Below are positions 1 through 8,235 of a stretch of 64,000 bases of DNA, piece by piece (the stretch's first letter is position 1; every line of letters starts with the position of its first letter). The DNA is from Alitiscatomonas aceti (GTDB taxonomy: Bacteria > Bacillota > Clostridia > Lachnospirales > Lachnospiraceae): the NCBI RefSeq assembly GCF_025567195.1, contig NZ_JAOQJF010000012.1, forward strand, positions 28,762-92,761. The letters are read 5' to 3'. The notes beneath the pieces were generated by a model, which was not told the origin of the DNA, made no database searches, and was given only the letters and a program-made list of their open reading frames with translations. Both the position numbers and the translations under genes were made by a program.

Positions 1-2
1 AG

Positions 3-410
3 CAGGACATGCAGACGGAGAAGATCGAAAAGGTCTTTTTAAAGGCCGTTTCCCTGGCAGAAAAAGGACGGAAAGAGAAATTCACCTATAAATTCGGAAA
101 GACCATCGGTTCCCTCCTTCTAAGTGATATCATCTACTTCGAGGTCAAAAACAGGATCATCGAGATCCATACAAAAAACGGGCCGCCCATTGAATTTTAT
201 GGAAATATCTCTGACCTGGAGCAGCAGCTCCCGCCAGAATCCTTTCACCGGGTCCACCGCTCCTATATCGTAAACTTTGAAAATGTGGATTATCTCAGTG
301 GAAAAGAATTTGTCTGCATCGACCGGACTGTGATCCCCATCGGCCAGAAGTACGCCGATTCCCGGGAGCATTACCAGAATTACCTGCTCAACGGCCTTTC
401 CATGGTCTGA
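3..410 (+). CDS. LytTR-family response regulator, C-terminal part (5' end outside window)
   Basis: This is the DNA-binding end of an AgrA/LytR-type response regulator. The reading frame is open to the left edge, so the receiver domain probably lies upstream and the ATG at base 9 is internal. The visible 133 residues carry a LytTR domain over about the last 105: a basic N-terminal strand, the stretch FHRVHRSYIVN near residue 80 and the closing IPIGQKYAD, all typical of LytTR. A GHKL-type sensor kinase starts 17 bases after the stop, which is the usual partner for this regulator class, so the two should form a two-component system. The target genes and inducing signal cannot be read here. Family assignment is firm; only the truncation is uncertain. 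Confidence 0.85.
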   Translation, partial: QDMQTEKIEKVFLKAVSLAEKGRKEKFTYKFGKTIGSLLLSDIIYFEVKNRIIEIHTKNGPPIEFYGNISDLEQQLPPESFHRVHRSYIVNFENVDYLSGKEFVCIDRTVIPIGQKYADSREHYQNYLLNGLSMV

Positions 411-426
411 GCAGAGAGGAGGAGCT

Positions 427-2229
427 GTGGCAAACCGTATCTATCATGCCTTCTGGCTGCTGTTTTTGTATATCGTCTGGCTGTTCCTGCTCTCTGTCCG
501 GACCGAGCGGCCGACGGATTCCTACCATACGTTTCTGGAGCTCACCAGCCCTGGAAGCATCGTTCATTTTGATCACCAGGAGGCCCGGAAGGGCGTCCTG
601 TCTTTTTCGTGCAGCCTTCCCGGAGACCGGGTGGAGCTGCCGTTTCTGGCGGTCAGCGGCCAGAAGCCGTCCAGAGTCCTGGCTGACGGCCGGGAGATAC
701 CGGTTCCGGAAGACTGCGAAACTCTTGAGATCAGCCCCGATACCTGGTTTCTGATCCCCCTGGACCCGGCCGGCGATCCGGCCCTTTCCCGCCTGGATGT
801 CCAGTTTGACCCCGGCTTTTTAAAGGACGCTCCAGCCCCCTCTGCCGAATATGAGATCCGCACGACGCCCCGGATCTGCTTCGGCTCCCGCAACGCCCTG
901 TTAAATAACCTGGCCATGTCCGGGACACTCCATCTCATTACCTCTGCGGTTTTGTTTTTTGTGGCCCTGGTGATCCTTCTGGCAGGCTCCGTATTCCGTT
1001 ATATATACAAAATACAAACTTATATTTCTGCTATCGGCTTCTGCTTTCTGGGCTTCGCTGTCTGGATCCTCTGTGAATCCTCCCTGGCCAGCTCTGCCCT
1101 CAGCGGATATGCCATCGATACCATCAAATGCATCGCCATCTTTATCATCCCGGTGCTTTTATACCGGTATATCTCTCTGGAATTTCCCCGGACGTACCCT
1201 GGGATCTTTACCTTCCTCTGCCTGTTCCACTTTGCGGTCCTGATCCTCTCCGTTGCAGTGATCATGGCCGGGTACATCCCCTTTTACCGGCTGGAGCAGT
1301 CCCTCTGGTTCCTGTTCATCTGCACCCTTATGGTCTGCATCTGCTATCTCAGCGCTGAGGTCTCGGAAAACAGGAAAATGCATACCGTTTATATCGGGAT
1401 CATCATCAGCTTCTTTACCTTTTTTATCTACCTGCTGTTCTACAACTTCCAGCCCATGATCGCCATCCGCAGCCTGGTCACCGGAGCCATCCTGCTGATC
1501 CTTTATAACCTGGCCCTGCTGGTGCCGGAAACGGCCCGGATCTACCGGCAGAGCCTGGAGCGAAAAAATCTGGAACGCCAGCTCAACGAGCAGGTCCTCC
1601 ATTACAAGGTCCTGGAGGGCCGGGAAAGCCAGTACCGGGAACTGCGCCATGACATGAAAAACCACTGGCAGATGGTCCAGACCCTCCTCGCCTCCGGAAG
1701 GCTTTCCGAAGCCCTGGACTACACATCCAGGATCCAGGACCAGCTGGAATTCCATACCCGCTCCCACCAGATCATCAGCACAGGAAATCCGTTTTTAGAC
1801 GCGGTCCTCACCTCCAAGCTGGGGCAGGCCGCGGCCAGTGGGATCCAGGTGGACACCGAGATCATGGTGGTAAAAAACATGAAGATCGATATGGTGGACT
1901 GCGGGATCATCTTCGGAAATATCCTGGAAAACGCCATCGAAGCCTGTTTAAAGCAAAGCGGGGAGGCTGACCGTAGGATCCTCGTAAAGCTCCTGTATAA
2001 AAAGGGAATGCTGGTCTGCGGCATCTGCAACTCCATGGATCCGGACACCTCTGTCCGCTCTGGCTTTGCCACCACCAAGCCGGAAGCCGAAAGCCATGGC
2101 CTGGGGCTCCCCAACGTCCGGGAAGCCGTGGCCAGTTACGGCGGGACCTTAAATCTCAAGGCACAGGACGGCCGCTTTGAGGTTTCCTTTGTCCTGTTCG
2201 GCGTGGCTCCATCCTATTGTGCAGTCTGA
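427..2229 (+). CDS. GHKL-domain (AgrC/DcuS-like) membrane sensor histidine kinase
   Basis: Sensor kinase expected to phosphorylate the LytTR regulator encoded just upstream. The start is a GTG at 427 preceded by a GAGAGGAGGAG ribosome site. A first membrane segment (residues about 8-24) is followed by an extracytoplasmic region to about 160, then a run of about seven hydrophobic segments (165-370), a short coiled coil and the kinase core. The phospho-acceptor region reads LRHDMKNHW near residue 408. The ATPase has an N box (GNILENAIEAC, about 500) and a G box with HGLGLPNVREAV near 560, the GHKL arrangement seen in AgrC and other peptide- or stress-sensing kinases. At 600 residues it is longer than AgrC because of the N-terminal extracellular domain, whose ligand is unknown. 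Function is firm at family level. Confidence 0.88.
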   Translation: MANRIYHAFWLLFLYIVWLFLLSVRTERPTDSYHTFLELTSPGSIVHFDHQEARKGVLSFSCSLPGDRVELPFLAVSGQKPSRVLADGREIPVPEDCETLEISPDTWFLIPLDPAGDPALSRLDVQFDPGFLKDAPAPSAEYEIRTTPRICFGSRNALLNNLAMSGTLHLITSAVLFFVALVILLAGSVFRYIYKIQTYISAIGFCFLGFAVWILCESSLASSALSGYAIDTIKCIAIFIIPVLLYRYISLEFPRTYPGIFTFLCLFHFAVLILSVAVIMAGYIPFYRLEQSLWFLFICTLMVCICYLSAEVSENRKMHTVYIGIIISFFTFFIYLLFYNFQPMIAIRSLVTGAILLILYNLALLVPETARIYRQSLERKNLERQLNEQVLHYKVLEGRESQYRELRHDMKNHWQMVQTLLASGRLSEALDYTSRIQDQLEFHTRSHQIISTGNPFLDAVLTSKLGQAAASGIQVDTEIMVVKNMKIDMVDCGIIFGNILENAIEACLKQSGEADRRILVKLLYKKGMLVCGICNSMDPDTSVRSGFATTKPEAESHGLGLPNVREAVASYGGTLNLKAQDGRFEVSFVLFGVAPSYCAV

Positions 2230-2350
2230 CGGATTTTCACTACATTTTTCCTGCCTTTTGCATCATTTATGCCCACTTCTGGCTTTTAGAATGCTAAACT
2301 TTTTCTGTAATCCATAAAATTTTCATAAACATGAAAAGGAGGGGGAAAGG

Positions 2351-2839
2351 ATGTACAACCCAGAGGATCCCGTGGGAAAGGTCACGGAGACCATGGCAAA
2401 GCTGTTTGCGGTCATGGCCGATGAAGTGATCCGGGAAATGGGGCAGGAAAAGGGAGAAGCTGTTGTAAAGCGGGCAGTGCGCCGTTTTGCCAACATGAGG
2501 GCCCAGAAGATCATCGAAAACATCAAAAAGGACGGAAAGGAAGTCACCTTCCATACAGTGGAGGAATATTCCGATTATCCGGCCAATGAGGCGTGGGACT
2601 GCGACTCTTTCGTGGAGGGGAATACACTGAAAGAGATCAACCGCGTCTGTCCGTTTTCCACGGCCTTCCGTGAGATCGGCCTTGAAAATGCCGGGAAGCT
2701 CTACTGTGAGGAGATCGACATTGCTCTCAATGAGGCCTTTTTCGGAAAGATCGACTTTAAGCGCCCTGCGCTCTTTACCGACGGTCCCTGCGCTCCGTGC
2801 GAAATGATCGTGACCCGTCTGGAAGACCAGACCAAATAA
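2351..2839 (+). CDS. L-2-amino-thiazoline-4-carboxylate hydrolase-like protein
   Basis: A 162-residue soluble protein that resembles the ATC hydrolase family (named for L-2-amino-thiazoline-4-carboxylate hydrolysis in pseudomonads). The supporting pattern is the C-terminal arrangement CPFSTAFREIGLENAGKLYC, a D and AL spaced helix after it, and a final DGPCAPCEM cysteine cluster, plus an N-terminal helical region. The start ATG follows AAAAGGAGGGGGAAAGG. It lies 21 bases before an Nramp-related transporter gene and is very likely co-transcribed with it, which suggests that the two act on one substrate or metal. Most members of this family in gut Firmicutes have no tested activity, so the enzymatic name is a family label and not a demonstrated function here. 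Confidence 0.6.
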   Translation: MYNPEDPVGKVTETMAKLFAVMADEVIREMGQEKGEAVVKRAVRRFANMRAQKIIENIKKDGKEVTFHTVEEYSDYPANEAWDCDSFVEGNTLKEINRVCPFSTAFREIGLENAGKLYCEEIDIALNEAFFGKIDFKRPALFTDGPCAPCEMIVTRLEDQTK

Positions 2840-2860
2840 TCAGGCAGGAGGATGTAAAAA

Positions 2861-4207
2861 ATGAACGGAACGGAAGTAAATCCGCGTTACTCAGAAAGCG
2901 CCCTGAAAGAAAAGGCGTTTTTACAGGAACTCAATAAAAAACCGCCCCTCCAGAAATTCTTTGGCTACTGCAAGCTTTCTGGACCGGGCTTTATGAACGC
3001 AGCCTTTACCCTGGGTGCAGGCTCCTTTGCCAGCTCCGTTACCTTAGGCGCCGCCTACGGTTACGACATGCTCTGGATCCCGCTGTACTCATTCGCCCTG
3101 GGACTTTTCATGCTGGCCCTTGCCACCCGGTTCGTGACCGCATCGGAGCTCTCCGTCATCAAGGCCCAGGATAAATTCCACGGAAAATTCTTTGGAAGCT
3201 TTGCCACCGGACTCGTGGCCTGCTTTGTGGCTTCCATTGTTTATAACTTCGGCCAGTACGCCCTGGGAGCAGACGCCGTTACCGCCCTGTTCTCGGTGGT
3301 GAACATCAATGTTCCTAAGAACATCAGCTGGATCTTACTGGTGGCTGTTTCCGTACCTCTTTCCTTAATGTACGGCTCCGGCGACAACCCCAAGGGCGTT
3401 AAGATCGTAGAGAACGCCATGAAGATCCTCATCGGCATCATGTTAGTCGTGTTCGGCGCTGTCCTCTGTGTCACCGGCGTGGACTTCAAAGCCATGATCA
3501 AGGGACTCCTGATCCCAACTCTTCCCAGCGGGATCGACGGCATCGTCATGCTGATCGCCTCCCTGACCGCCACCATCGGCGTTATGGACTGGGTACTGTT
3601 CAACAACGGCATGGAATCCCGCGGATATTCCGAAAATCACGAGACTCTGGGCCACTTTGACGCCGTATTCGGCGGACTGGTCCCGGTGACCCTGGTGCTT
3701 TCCTTCGTTTCCATCGCATTTGCTGAGGCATTTGCCGGTCAGGAGGGGATCCCCACCGACTCCACTGCACTCTGCAACGCCCTGGTAGCCGTAATTCCGT
3801 CCATCTGGATCCAGCTGGGCTTCTACATCGGCATCATCGCCCTTGTGTGCTCTTCCATGATCGGATTAAGCGTTACCTGCGCCACCTCCTTCTATCAGTC
3901 CACCAACGTAAAGAAGGACACCAAGGCATGGTACCATCCGTTCATCGTCCTGGCTCCCCAGATCGGCTTCTTAGGCGCATTCTTTGGAAAGCCTGTGATG
4001 GTGGTCGTATTCATCGCCGCCATGCAGTCCTTATTTAACTGGATCTCCGGCAACTCCTGGTATCTCCTGGGCAATGATCCCAGATACCTGGGTAAAAAGG
4101 TCATCCAGTCCAGATTCTTCAACGCCGGCATCCTTGCCTGCATTTCGGTCCTGAACATTGTATTTATCACCTTTATCATGAGTAAGATGGGAGTGTGGCC
4201 AGCATAA
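2861..4207 (+). CDS. Nramp-related multi-pass transporter
   Basis: A 448-residue membrane protein with about eleven hydrophobic segments. The first segment begins GPGF at residue 41 and continues with LGAGSFASS and GYDMLW. This matches the Nramp/NRMT layout (GPG, then a break in the helix, then a GY-LLW motif), but the metal-binding DPGN of canonical Nramp is replaced by LGAG. The sixth segment reads GVMDWVLFNNGM in place of the usual MPHN motif. Loss of both motifs predicts that the substrate is not a classical transition-metal ion; magnesium or an organic solute are possible. It is preceded by an AGGCAGGAGGATG ribosome site and flanked by the ATC-hydrolase-like gene and a small membrane protein gene that overlaps its stop codon. 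The superfamily is likely; the substrate is unknown. Confidence 0.65.
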   Translation: MNGTEVNPRYSESALKEKAFLQELNKKPPLQKFFGYCKLSGPGFMNAAFTLGAGSFASSVTLGAAYGYDMLWIPLYSFALGLFMLALATRFVTASELSVIKAQDKFHGKFFGSFATGLVACFVASIVYNFGQYALGADAVTALFSVVNINVPKNISWILLVAVSVPLSLMYGSGDNPKGVKIVENAMKILIGIMLVVFGAVLCVTGVDFKAMIKGLLIPTLPSGIDGIVMLIASLTATIGVMDWVLFNNGMESRGYSENHETLGHFDAVFGGLVPVTLVLSFVSIAFAEAFAGQEGIPTDSTALCNALVAVIPSIWIQLGFYIGIIALVCSSMIGLSVTCATSFYQSTNVKKDTKAWYHPFIVLAPQIGFLGAFFGKPVMVVVFIAAMQSLFNWISGNSWYLLGNDPRYLGKKVIQSRFFNAGILACISVLNIVFITFIMSKMGVWPA

Positions 4208-4434
4208 TGAACATTCAGAAATTTTTAGATTCCAAACACGGAAAGCTTCTGGGACGCGTATATTTCCTGATCCTTCTGTTCATCGGAAACGCGCTGATCC
4301 CCATTGGAGCAGTCATGAAATTTTTACATAATGGATCCGGCGTCCTCATGATCCTGGGGATCATCATCACTGTGGCCGCCATTGTGATCCTCTCCACGCC
4401 TTATGATCTGAGCAATTATAAGGAAGAGAAATAA
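4207..4434 (+). CDS. small two-helix membrane protein, translationally coupled to the transporter
   Basis: A 75-residue protein with two predicted membrane helices (about 14-34 and 42-62) and charged ends. The start chosen is the ATG at 4207, which overlaps the TAA stop of the transporter as TAATG, a typical coupling signal; an in-frame GTG at 4195 would add four residues. No family is recognised. Position and coupling suggest an accessory subunit or assembly factor of the upstream Nramp-related transporter, but this is inference only. A strong terminator follows. Confidence 0.6.
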   Translation: MNIQKFLDSKHGKLLGRVYFLILLFIGNALIPIGAVMKFLHNGSGVLMILGIIITVAAIVILSTPYDLSNYKEEK

Positions 4435-4467
4435 TCCGCATACAAATTCCTTCTATTTGTGCAAGAA

Positions 4468-4507
4468 GGGAGCCCGCACACCGGCTGGTGCGGGCTCCCT
4501 ATTTTTT
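4468..4507. terminator. bidirectional intrinsic terminator between convergent operons
   Basis: Perfect 12-bp stem (4468-4479 with 4488-4499, GGGAGCCCGCAC and its complement), 8-base loop, followed by a T tract at 4502. It separates the transporter operon on + from the TRAP operon on -. Confidence 0.9.
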
Positions 4508-4542
4508 TATCTTCTGTTGGATCCTCTTCCGCTGTTTATCTC

Positions 4543-6516
4543 CTACGCCGCAGCCCGCTTCTTTTTATCTGCAAGCTGCCAGACCACAGAGGCTCCTACA
4601 ATGGCGATCCCCGCCAGGTCTGTGACCGTGCCTGGAATGATCAGGCAGAGACCGCCGACCACGGCCAGGATCCTCTGGATGGGATTCATATTGGTCACCA
4701 TATAGCCCTCCAGGCCTCCGGCCACGCCGGTCAGGCCCACCAGGGAGGTGACGATGATGATCACCACCTGGACCACGTCTGCGTCAATGAACAGCATCGC
4801 CGGGTTAAAGGCGAAGATATACGGCACGATGAAGGCCGCGATTGCAAGACGGGAAGCGTTTAAAGCCGTCTTCATGGGATTGGATTTGGCAATGGCAGAG
4901 CCTGCATAGGCTGCCAGGGCCACCGGAGGCGTAATATCCGCCACAATGCCGAAATAGAATACAAACATATTGGCCGCGATCTTATTGATCCCCATACCGT
5001 TTACCAGAATAGGGGCACAGGTGGTGGCCATGATGATGTAGTTGGCAGTGGTGGGAACGCCCATACCCAGGACGATACACGTCAGCATCGTAAGGAACAG
5101 GGCGATGATCACACGGTCACCGGCCACACTGACGATGGCAGAGATCAGGATCTGTCCCAGACCGGTCATGGTAACCACACCGGCGATGATCCCGGCGATG
5201 CCGCAGGCCACGGCCACGGAAAGAGTATTCTTTCCGCCCGTTTCCAGAGCGTTCACAAACCGCGTGGGATTCATACGGGTACTTTTATTGGGGATGCTCA
5301 CCAGGATCGCCAACAGCGTGGCGATCACGGCTGAACGGGACATGGTGTAGCCCATCATGACCATGGCCACCAGCGCCACCAGCGGGATCAGCAGGTATCC
5401 CTGGCGGATGAACAGGGGAACGAATTTCGGCAGGTCCTCTTTGGCGATCCCCTTTAATCCCAGCCGTTTGGCTTCCAGGTGTACCGTAATAAAGATACCA
5501 GTGAAATATAAAAGCGCCGGGAAGATGGCCCGCATGGCGATCTCACTGTACTGGACGCCCACCATCTCCGCCATCAGGAAGGCGGCTGCACCCATGATCG
5601 GCGGCATGATCTGTCCGCCGGTGGAGGCCGCTGCCTCAACAGCTCCGGCAAATTCGCCCTTGTAGCCCGTCTTTTTCATCAGCGGGATCGTCACGGAGCC
5701 GGTGGTAACTGTATTCCCCACAGAACTTCCGGATACCATTCCGCAGAGGGCCGAGGAGATGACGGCCACCTTGGCCGGACCTCCGGTGGAAGCGCCCGCC
5801 AGGGAGTTGGCCAACTGGATAAAGAACTCCGAGATCCCGGTGGCCTCCAGGAATGCGCCGAACAGGATAAACAGCGCGATATACGTGGAGCAGACGCCGA
5901 TGGGAGTTCCGATGACGCCGCTGGTGGTATAAAACAGGTTATAAACGATGGATTTTAATACCTGGGGGAAGGCTCTTCCGGCTCCCAGGCCGCTGTAAAA
6001 CGCGTAGCCGATAAAGACCGTCGCCACACACAGGATCGGAATGCCCACCACTCTCCGGCAGGTCTCCGCCAGCACCAGGATGCCGATGATGCCTACGATG
6101 ACCTCCAGCTGGCTGATCCGGGTGGCGTGGCCGATGATGGTCTTAAAGTTGATGACAAAATAGAAATAGGCACCGGCTCCCAGGACCATCAGCACGATAT
6201 CATAAATGGGAATATGATTTTTCTTCGTGCTGCCCTTTTTTGCCGGATACACCAGGAATGAGAGGATTATGACGATCCCCACAAACAGGGAGCGGCGCAC
6301 CCGTTCATCCCAGTTGGCAAACAGGTTCATATACACCATTAGCAGGGCAAACGCCGCCAGCAGATAGCGGACGACCTTCTTGGGAACACCCTCCCAGATA
6401 CGGGTATTGGATTCCCTGTCATATTTTTTCATGATGGCTTCCACGTCTTCCGCCGTTCCTGTGGAAGTATCCACGGCTGGAGCCGTGTTCACGTTCATTT
6501 TCTCTTTTTCTGACAT
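4543..6516 (-). CDS. TRAP transporter fused permease (4TM/12TM fusion, TAXI type)
   Basis: Integral membrane component of a TAXI-type tripartite ATP-independent periplasmic transporter, driving solute uptake with an ion gradient. The 657-residue protein has the fused small (DctQ-like) and large (DctM-like) permease regions, with conserved glycine-rich stretches such as GASTGGPAKVA, STGGQIMPPIMGAAAF and GMGVPTTANYI. The frame is open further upstream, but the ATG at 6516 is chosen because it follows GGAGGGGGAAGGG at the right distance and lies just after the stop of the DUF1850 gene. The binding protein and DUF1850 gene precede it in the same operon, a standard TAXI set. The substrate is unknown; TAXI systems often move C4-dicarboxylates or amino acids such as glutamate. 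Confidence 0.92.
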   Translation of the reverse strand: MSEKEKMNVNTAPAVDTSTGTAEDVEAIMKKYDRESNTRIWEGVPKKVVRYLLAAFALLMVYMNLFANWDERVRRSLFVGIVIILSFLVYPAKKGSTKKNHIPIYDIVLMVLGAGAYFYFVINFKTIIGHATRISQLEVIVGIIGILVLAETCRRVVGIPILCVATVFIGYAFYSGLGAGRAFPQVLKSIVYNLFYTTSGVIGTPIGVCSTYIALFILFGAFLEATGISEFFIQLANSLAGASTGGPAKVAVISSALCGMVSGSSVGNTVTTGSVTIPLMKKTGYKGEFAGAVEAAASTGGQIMPPIMGAAAFLMAEMVGVQYSEIAMRAIFPALLYFTGIFITVHLEAKRLGLKGIAKEDLPKFVPLFIRQGYLLIPLVALVAMVMMGYTMSRSAVIATLLAILVSIPNKSTRMNPTRFVNALETGGKNTLSVAVACGIAGIIAGVVTMTGLGQILISAIVSVAGDRVIIALFLTMLTCIVLGMGVPTTANYIIMATTCAPILVNGMGINKIAANMFVFYFGIVADITPPVALAAYAGSAIAKSNPMKTALNASRLAIAAFIVPYIFAFNPAMLFIDADVVQVVIIIVTSLVGLTGVAGGLEGYMVTNMNPIQRILAVVGGLCLIIPGTVTDLAGIAIVGASVVWQLADKKKRAAA

Positions 6517-6532
6517 CCCTTCCCCCTCCTTT

Positions 6533-7039
6533 CTACATTCCGGGCTCACAGGAGAACTCCACCTTGCTGTTTTTTCCGCAGAGCTCCCTTAAGCTGACCG
6601 CTTCTCCATGGATCGTAAGGACATGGTCGGAAACCGTCCCCACGATGTAAGAAAGCCATGGCATTTCCCGGTCAAAGCCAGAAACGATCATTTCTCCGTT
6701 TTCCCCATATTCCAGCTTCTGCCCCTCTTCGATCTCTGTCTGGACTCCGGCTCCGAAATTATTGTAGATGGTCCGCACCACATAGATCCTGTGGTCCCGG
6801 ATCTCATATACGTCCGTCAGCGGGTACTGGTTGACGGAATGGATGAACGTGACGGAAAATTCGTCCCCCTCTGAAACGGAGAACCGCGCATACTCCTCCT
6901 TTGTATCCCCATCCCGTAAGACCAGCGTATCTTTTCCGGAAGCCCCCGCAAAAAAAAGGGCAGTGAGCGCAATGGCTGCAATAAACACAACCGTTATTGC
7001 AGCCATTGTAAATATTCTTTTTTTCTTATCTTCCAGCAA
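6533..7039 (-). CDS. DUF1850 domain protein of TRAP-TAXI operon
   Basis: A 168-residue protein with one N-terminal membrane anchor (about residues 9-30) and an extracytoplasmic domain containing FSVTFIHSVNQYPLTDVYE, the recognisable core of DUF1850, a family almost always encoded with TAXI transporters. Its role is not established; an accessory function for the transporter is likely. The start given is a TTG two bases after the stop of the binding-protein gene; an ATG at 7006 is an alternative that would shorten the cytoplasmic tail by 11 residues. Neither has a clear ribosome site, so translational coupling is probable. Confidence 0.78.
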   Translation of the reverse strand: MLEDKKKRIFTMAAITVVFIAAIALTALFFAGASGKDTLVLRDGDTKEEYARFSVSEGDEFSVTFIHSVNQYPLTDVYEIRDHRIYVVRTIYNNFGAGVQTEIEEGQKLEYGENGEMIVSGFDREMPWLSYIVGTVSDHVLTIHGEAVSLRELCGKNSKVEFSCEPGM

Positions 7040-7041
7040 AA

Positions 7042-8079
7042 CTACTTGATCGCGCCGACTTCTTTAAAGTATTTCTCAGCGCCCGGATGGAACGGAACGG
7101 AGATACCGCTGACGGCGTATTCAAGGCTCAGTTCCTCGCCCTTGGCGTGAGCTGCTGCGATCTCGCTCTGGTTGTCGAACAGGGCCTTGGTAAGATTATA
7201 AACAGTTTCCTCAGAAAGCTTCGGGGAGCAGATCAGAGTCGCCTTGATGGCCACGGTCTGAACATCCTCATCCACGCCCTTATAGGAGCCGCCCGGGATC
7301 GGGTAAGTGGTATAGAACGGATGCGCCTCTGCGAGAGCCGCCGCGTGCTCGTCATCGATCTCCAGAAGGTTGATGCTGTTGGTGGTCGCCAGCTCTACGA
7401 TGGCTGTGGTGGGAGCGCCTGCGGTACAGAAGAACGCGTCGATCTTTCCATCCTTTAAGGCGTCGGAGGAATCGCCGAAGCCCAGATTGTTGACTTCGAT
7501 ATCGTCGAAGCTGATCCCGTAAGCCTCAAGGATCTGGCGGGCGTTGAACTCAACGCCGGACCCTGCGTCGCCCACAGAAACTCTCTTGCCCTTCAGATCC
7601 GCGATCGATTTAATATCGCCGGTGGAGACCACCTGGCAGACCTCTGCGTAAAGACCAGCGACTGTGGCAAATTCTGTTGCCGCGCCCTCTTCCGCGAACA
7701 GGTCAGTTCCGTTATAGGCGTAATCCATAACATCGTTCTGGACGATGGCCAGATCTGCCTCGCCGTCGTTGACCAGGTAGATGTTGGCCTTGGACGCACC
7801 GGTGGACTGGACGTTAATGTTTACGCCGATGTCTTTTGCGTTTAAAACATTGGCGATGACTCCGCCGAAGGCGTAATACGTACCGGTAGTTCCTCCGGTT
7901 CCCATGGTCATTTTCACTGCATCGCCGCTGGGAGCCGCCGCCTGGGTGGTTTCGCCGGCTGCCTTTGTATCGCCGCCCGCGGCTGCCGTTGTTTCACCGC
8001 CGCCTCCTCCGGAGCAGGCAGTCAGTACCATCGCAAGGGTCAGTGTCAATGCTGTCACTGCTGAAAATTTCTTCTTCAT
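7042..8079 (-). CDS. TAXI-family TRAP transporter solute-binding lipoprotein
   Basis: Extracellular substrate receptor of the TRAP-TAXI system. A lipoprotein signal peptide ends in LTAC near residue 22, followed by a Gly/Ala/Thr-rich linker to about 55. The ligand-binding fold begins with MTMGTGGTTGTYYAFGG, the N-terminal signature of TAXI proteins, and continues through KGKRVSVGDAGSGVEFNAR. Length (345) is normal. The ATG follows AAAAAAGGAGGTTACAAT. It is the first gene of the operon, downstream of a near-consensus promoter at 8138-8166. The substrate cannot be read from the sequence. Confidence 0.92.
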   Translation of the reverse strand: MKKKFSAVTALTLTLAMVLTACSGGGGGETTAAAGGDTKAAGETTQAAAPSGDAVKMTMGTGGTTGTYYAFGGVIANVLNAKDIGVNINVQSTGASKANIYLVNDGEADLAIVQNDVMDYAYNGTDLFAEEGAATEFATVAGLYAEVCQVVSTGDIKSIADLKGKRVSVGDAGSGVEFNARQILEAYGISFDDIEVNNLGFGDSSDALKDGKIDAFFCTAGAPTTAIVELATTNSINLLEIDDEHAAALAEAHPFYTTYPIPGGSYKGVDEDVQTVAIKATLICSPKLSEETVYNLTKALFDNQSEIAAAHAKGEELSLEYAVSGISVPFHPGAEKYFKEVGAIK

Positions 8080-8137
8080 ATTGTAACCTCCTTTTTTCTT
8101 TTTTCCCCATTCCTAGCCCCTTGGGGATGTTGGCTCT

Positions 8138-8166
8138 ATTATACAATAATCAAAGAAATATTTCAA
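8138..8166 (-). promoter_or_regulatory. sigma-A promoter of TRAP-TAXI operon
   Basis: On the minus strand TTGAAA (8161-8166), 17-base spacer, TATAAT (8138-8143), upstream of the binding-protein gene. Confidence 0.8.
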
Positions 8167-8235
8167 TGTCTAAACAATATATAAATTCGTTCTAAAATTT
8201 TTATATTTTAGTTTTGTCGCGTTGAAATATCGAAA

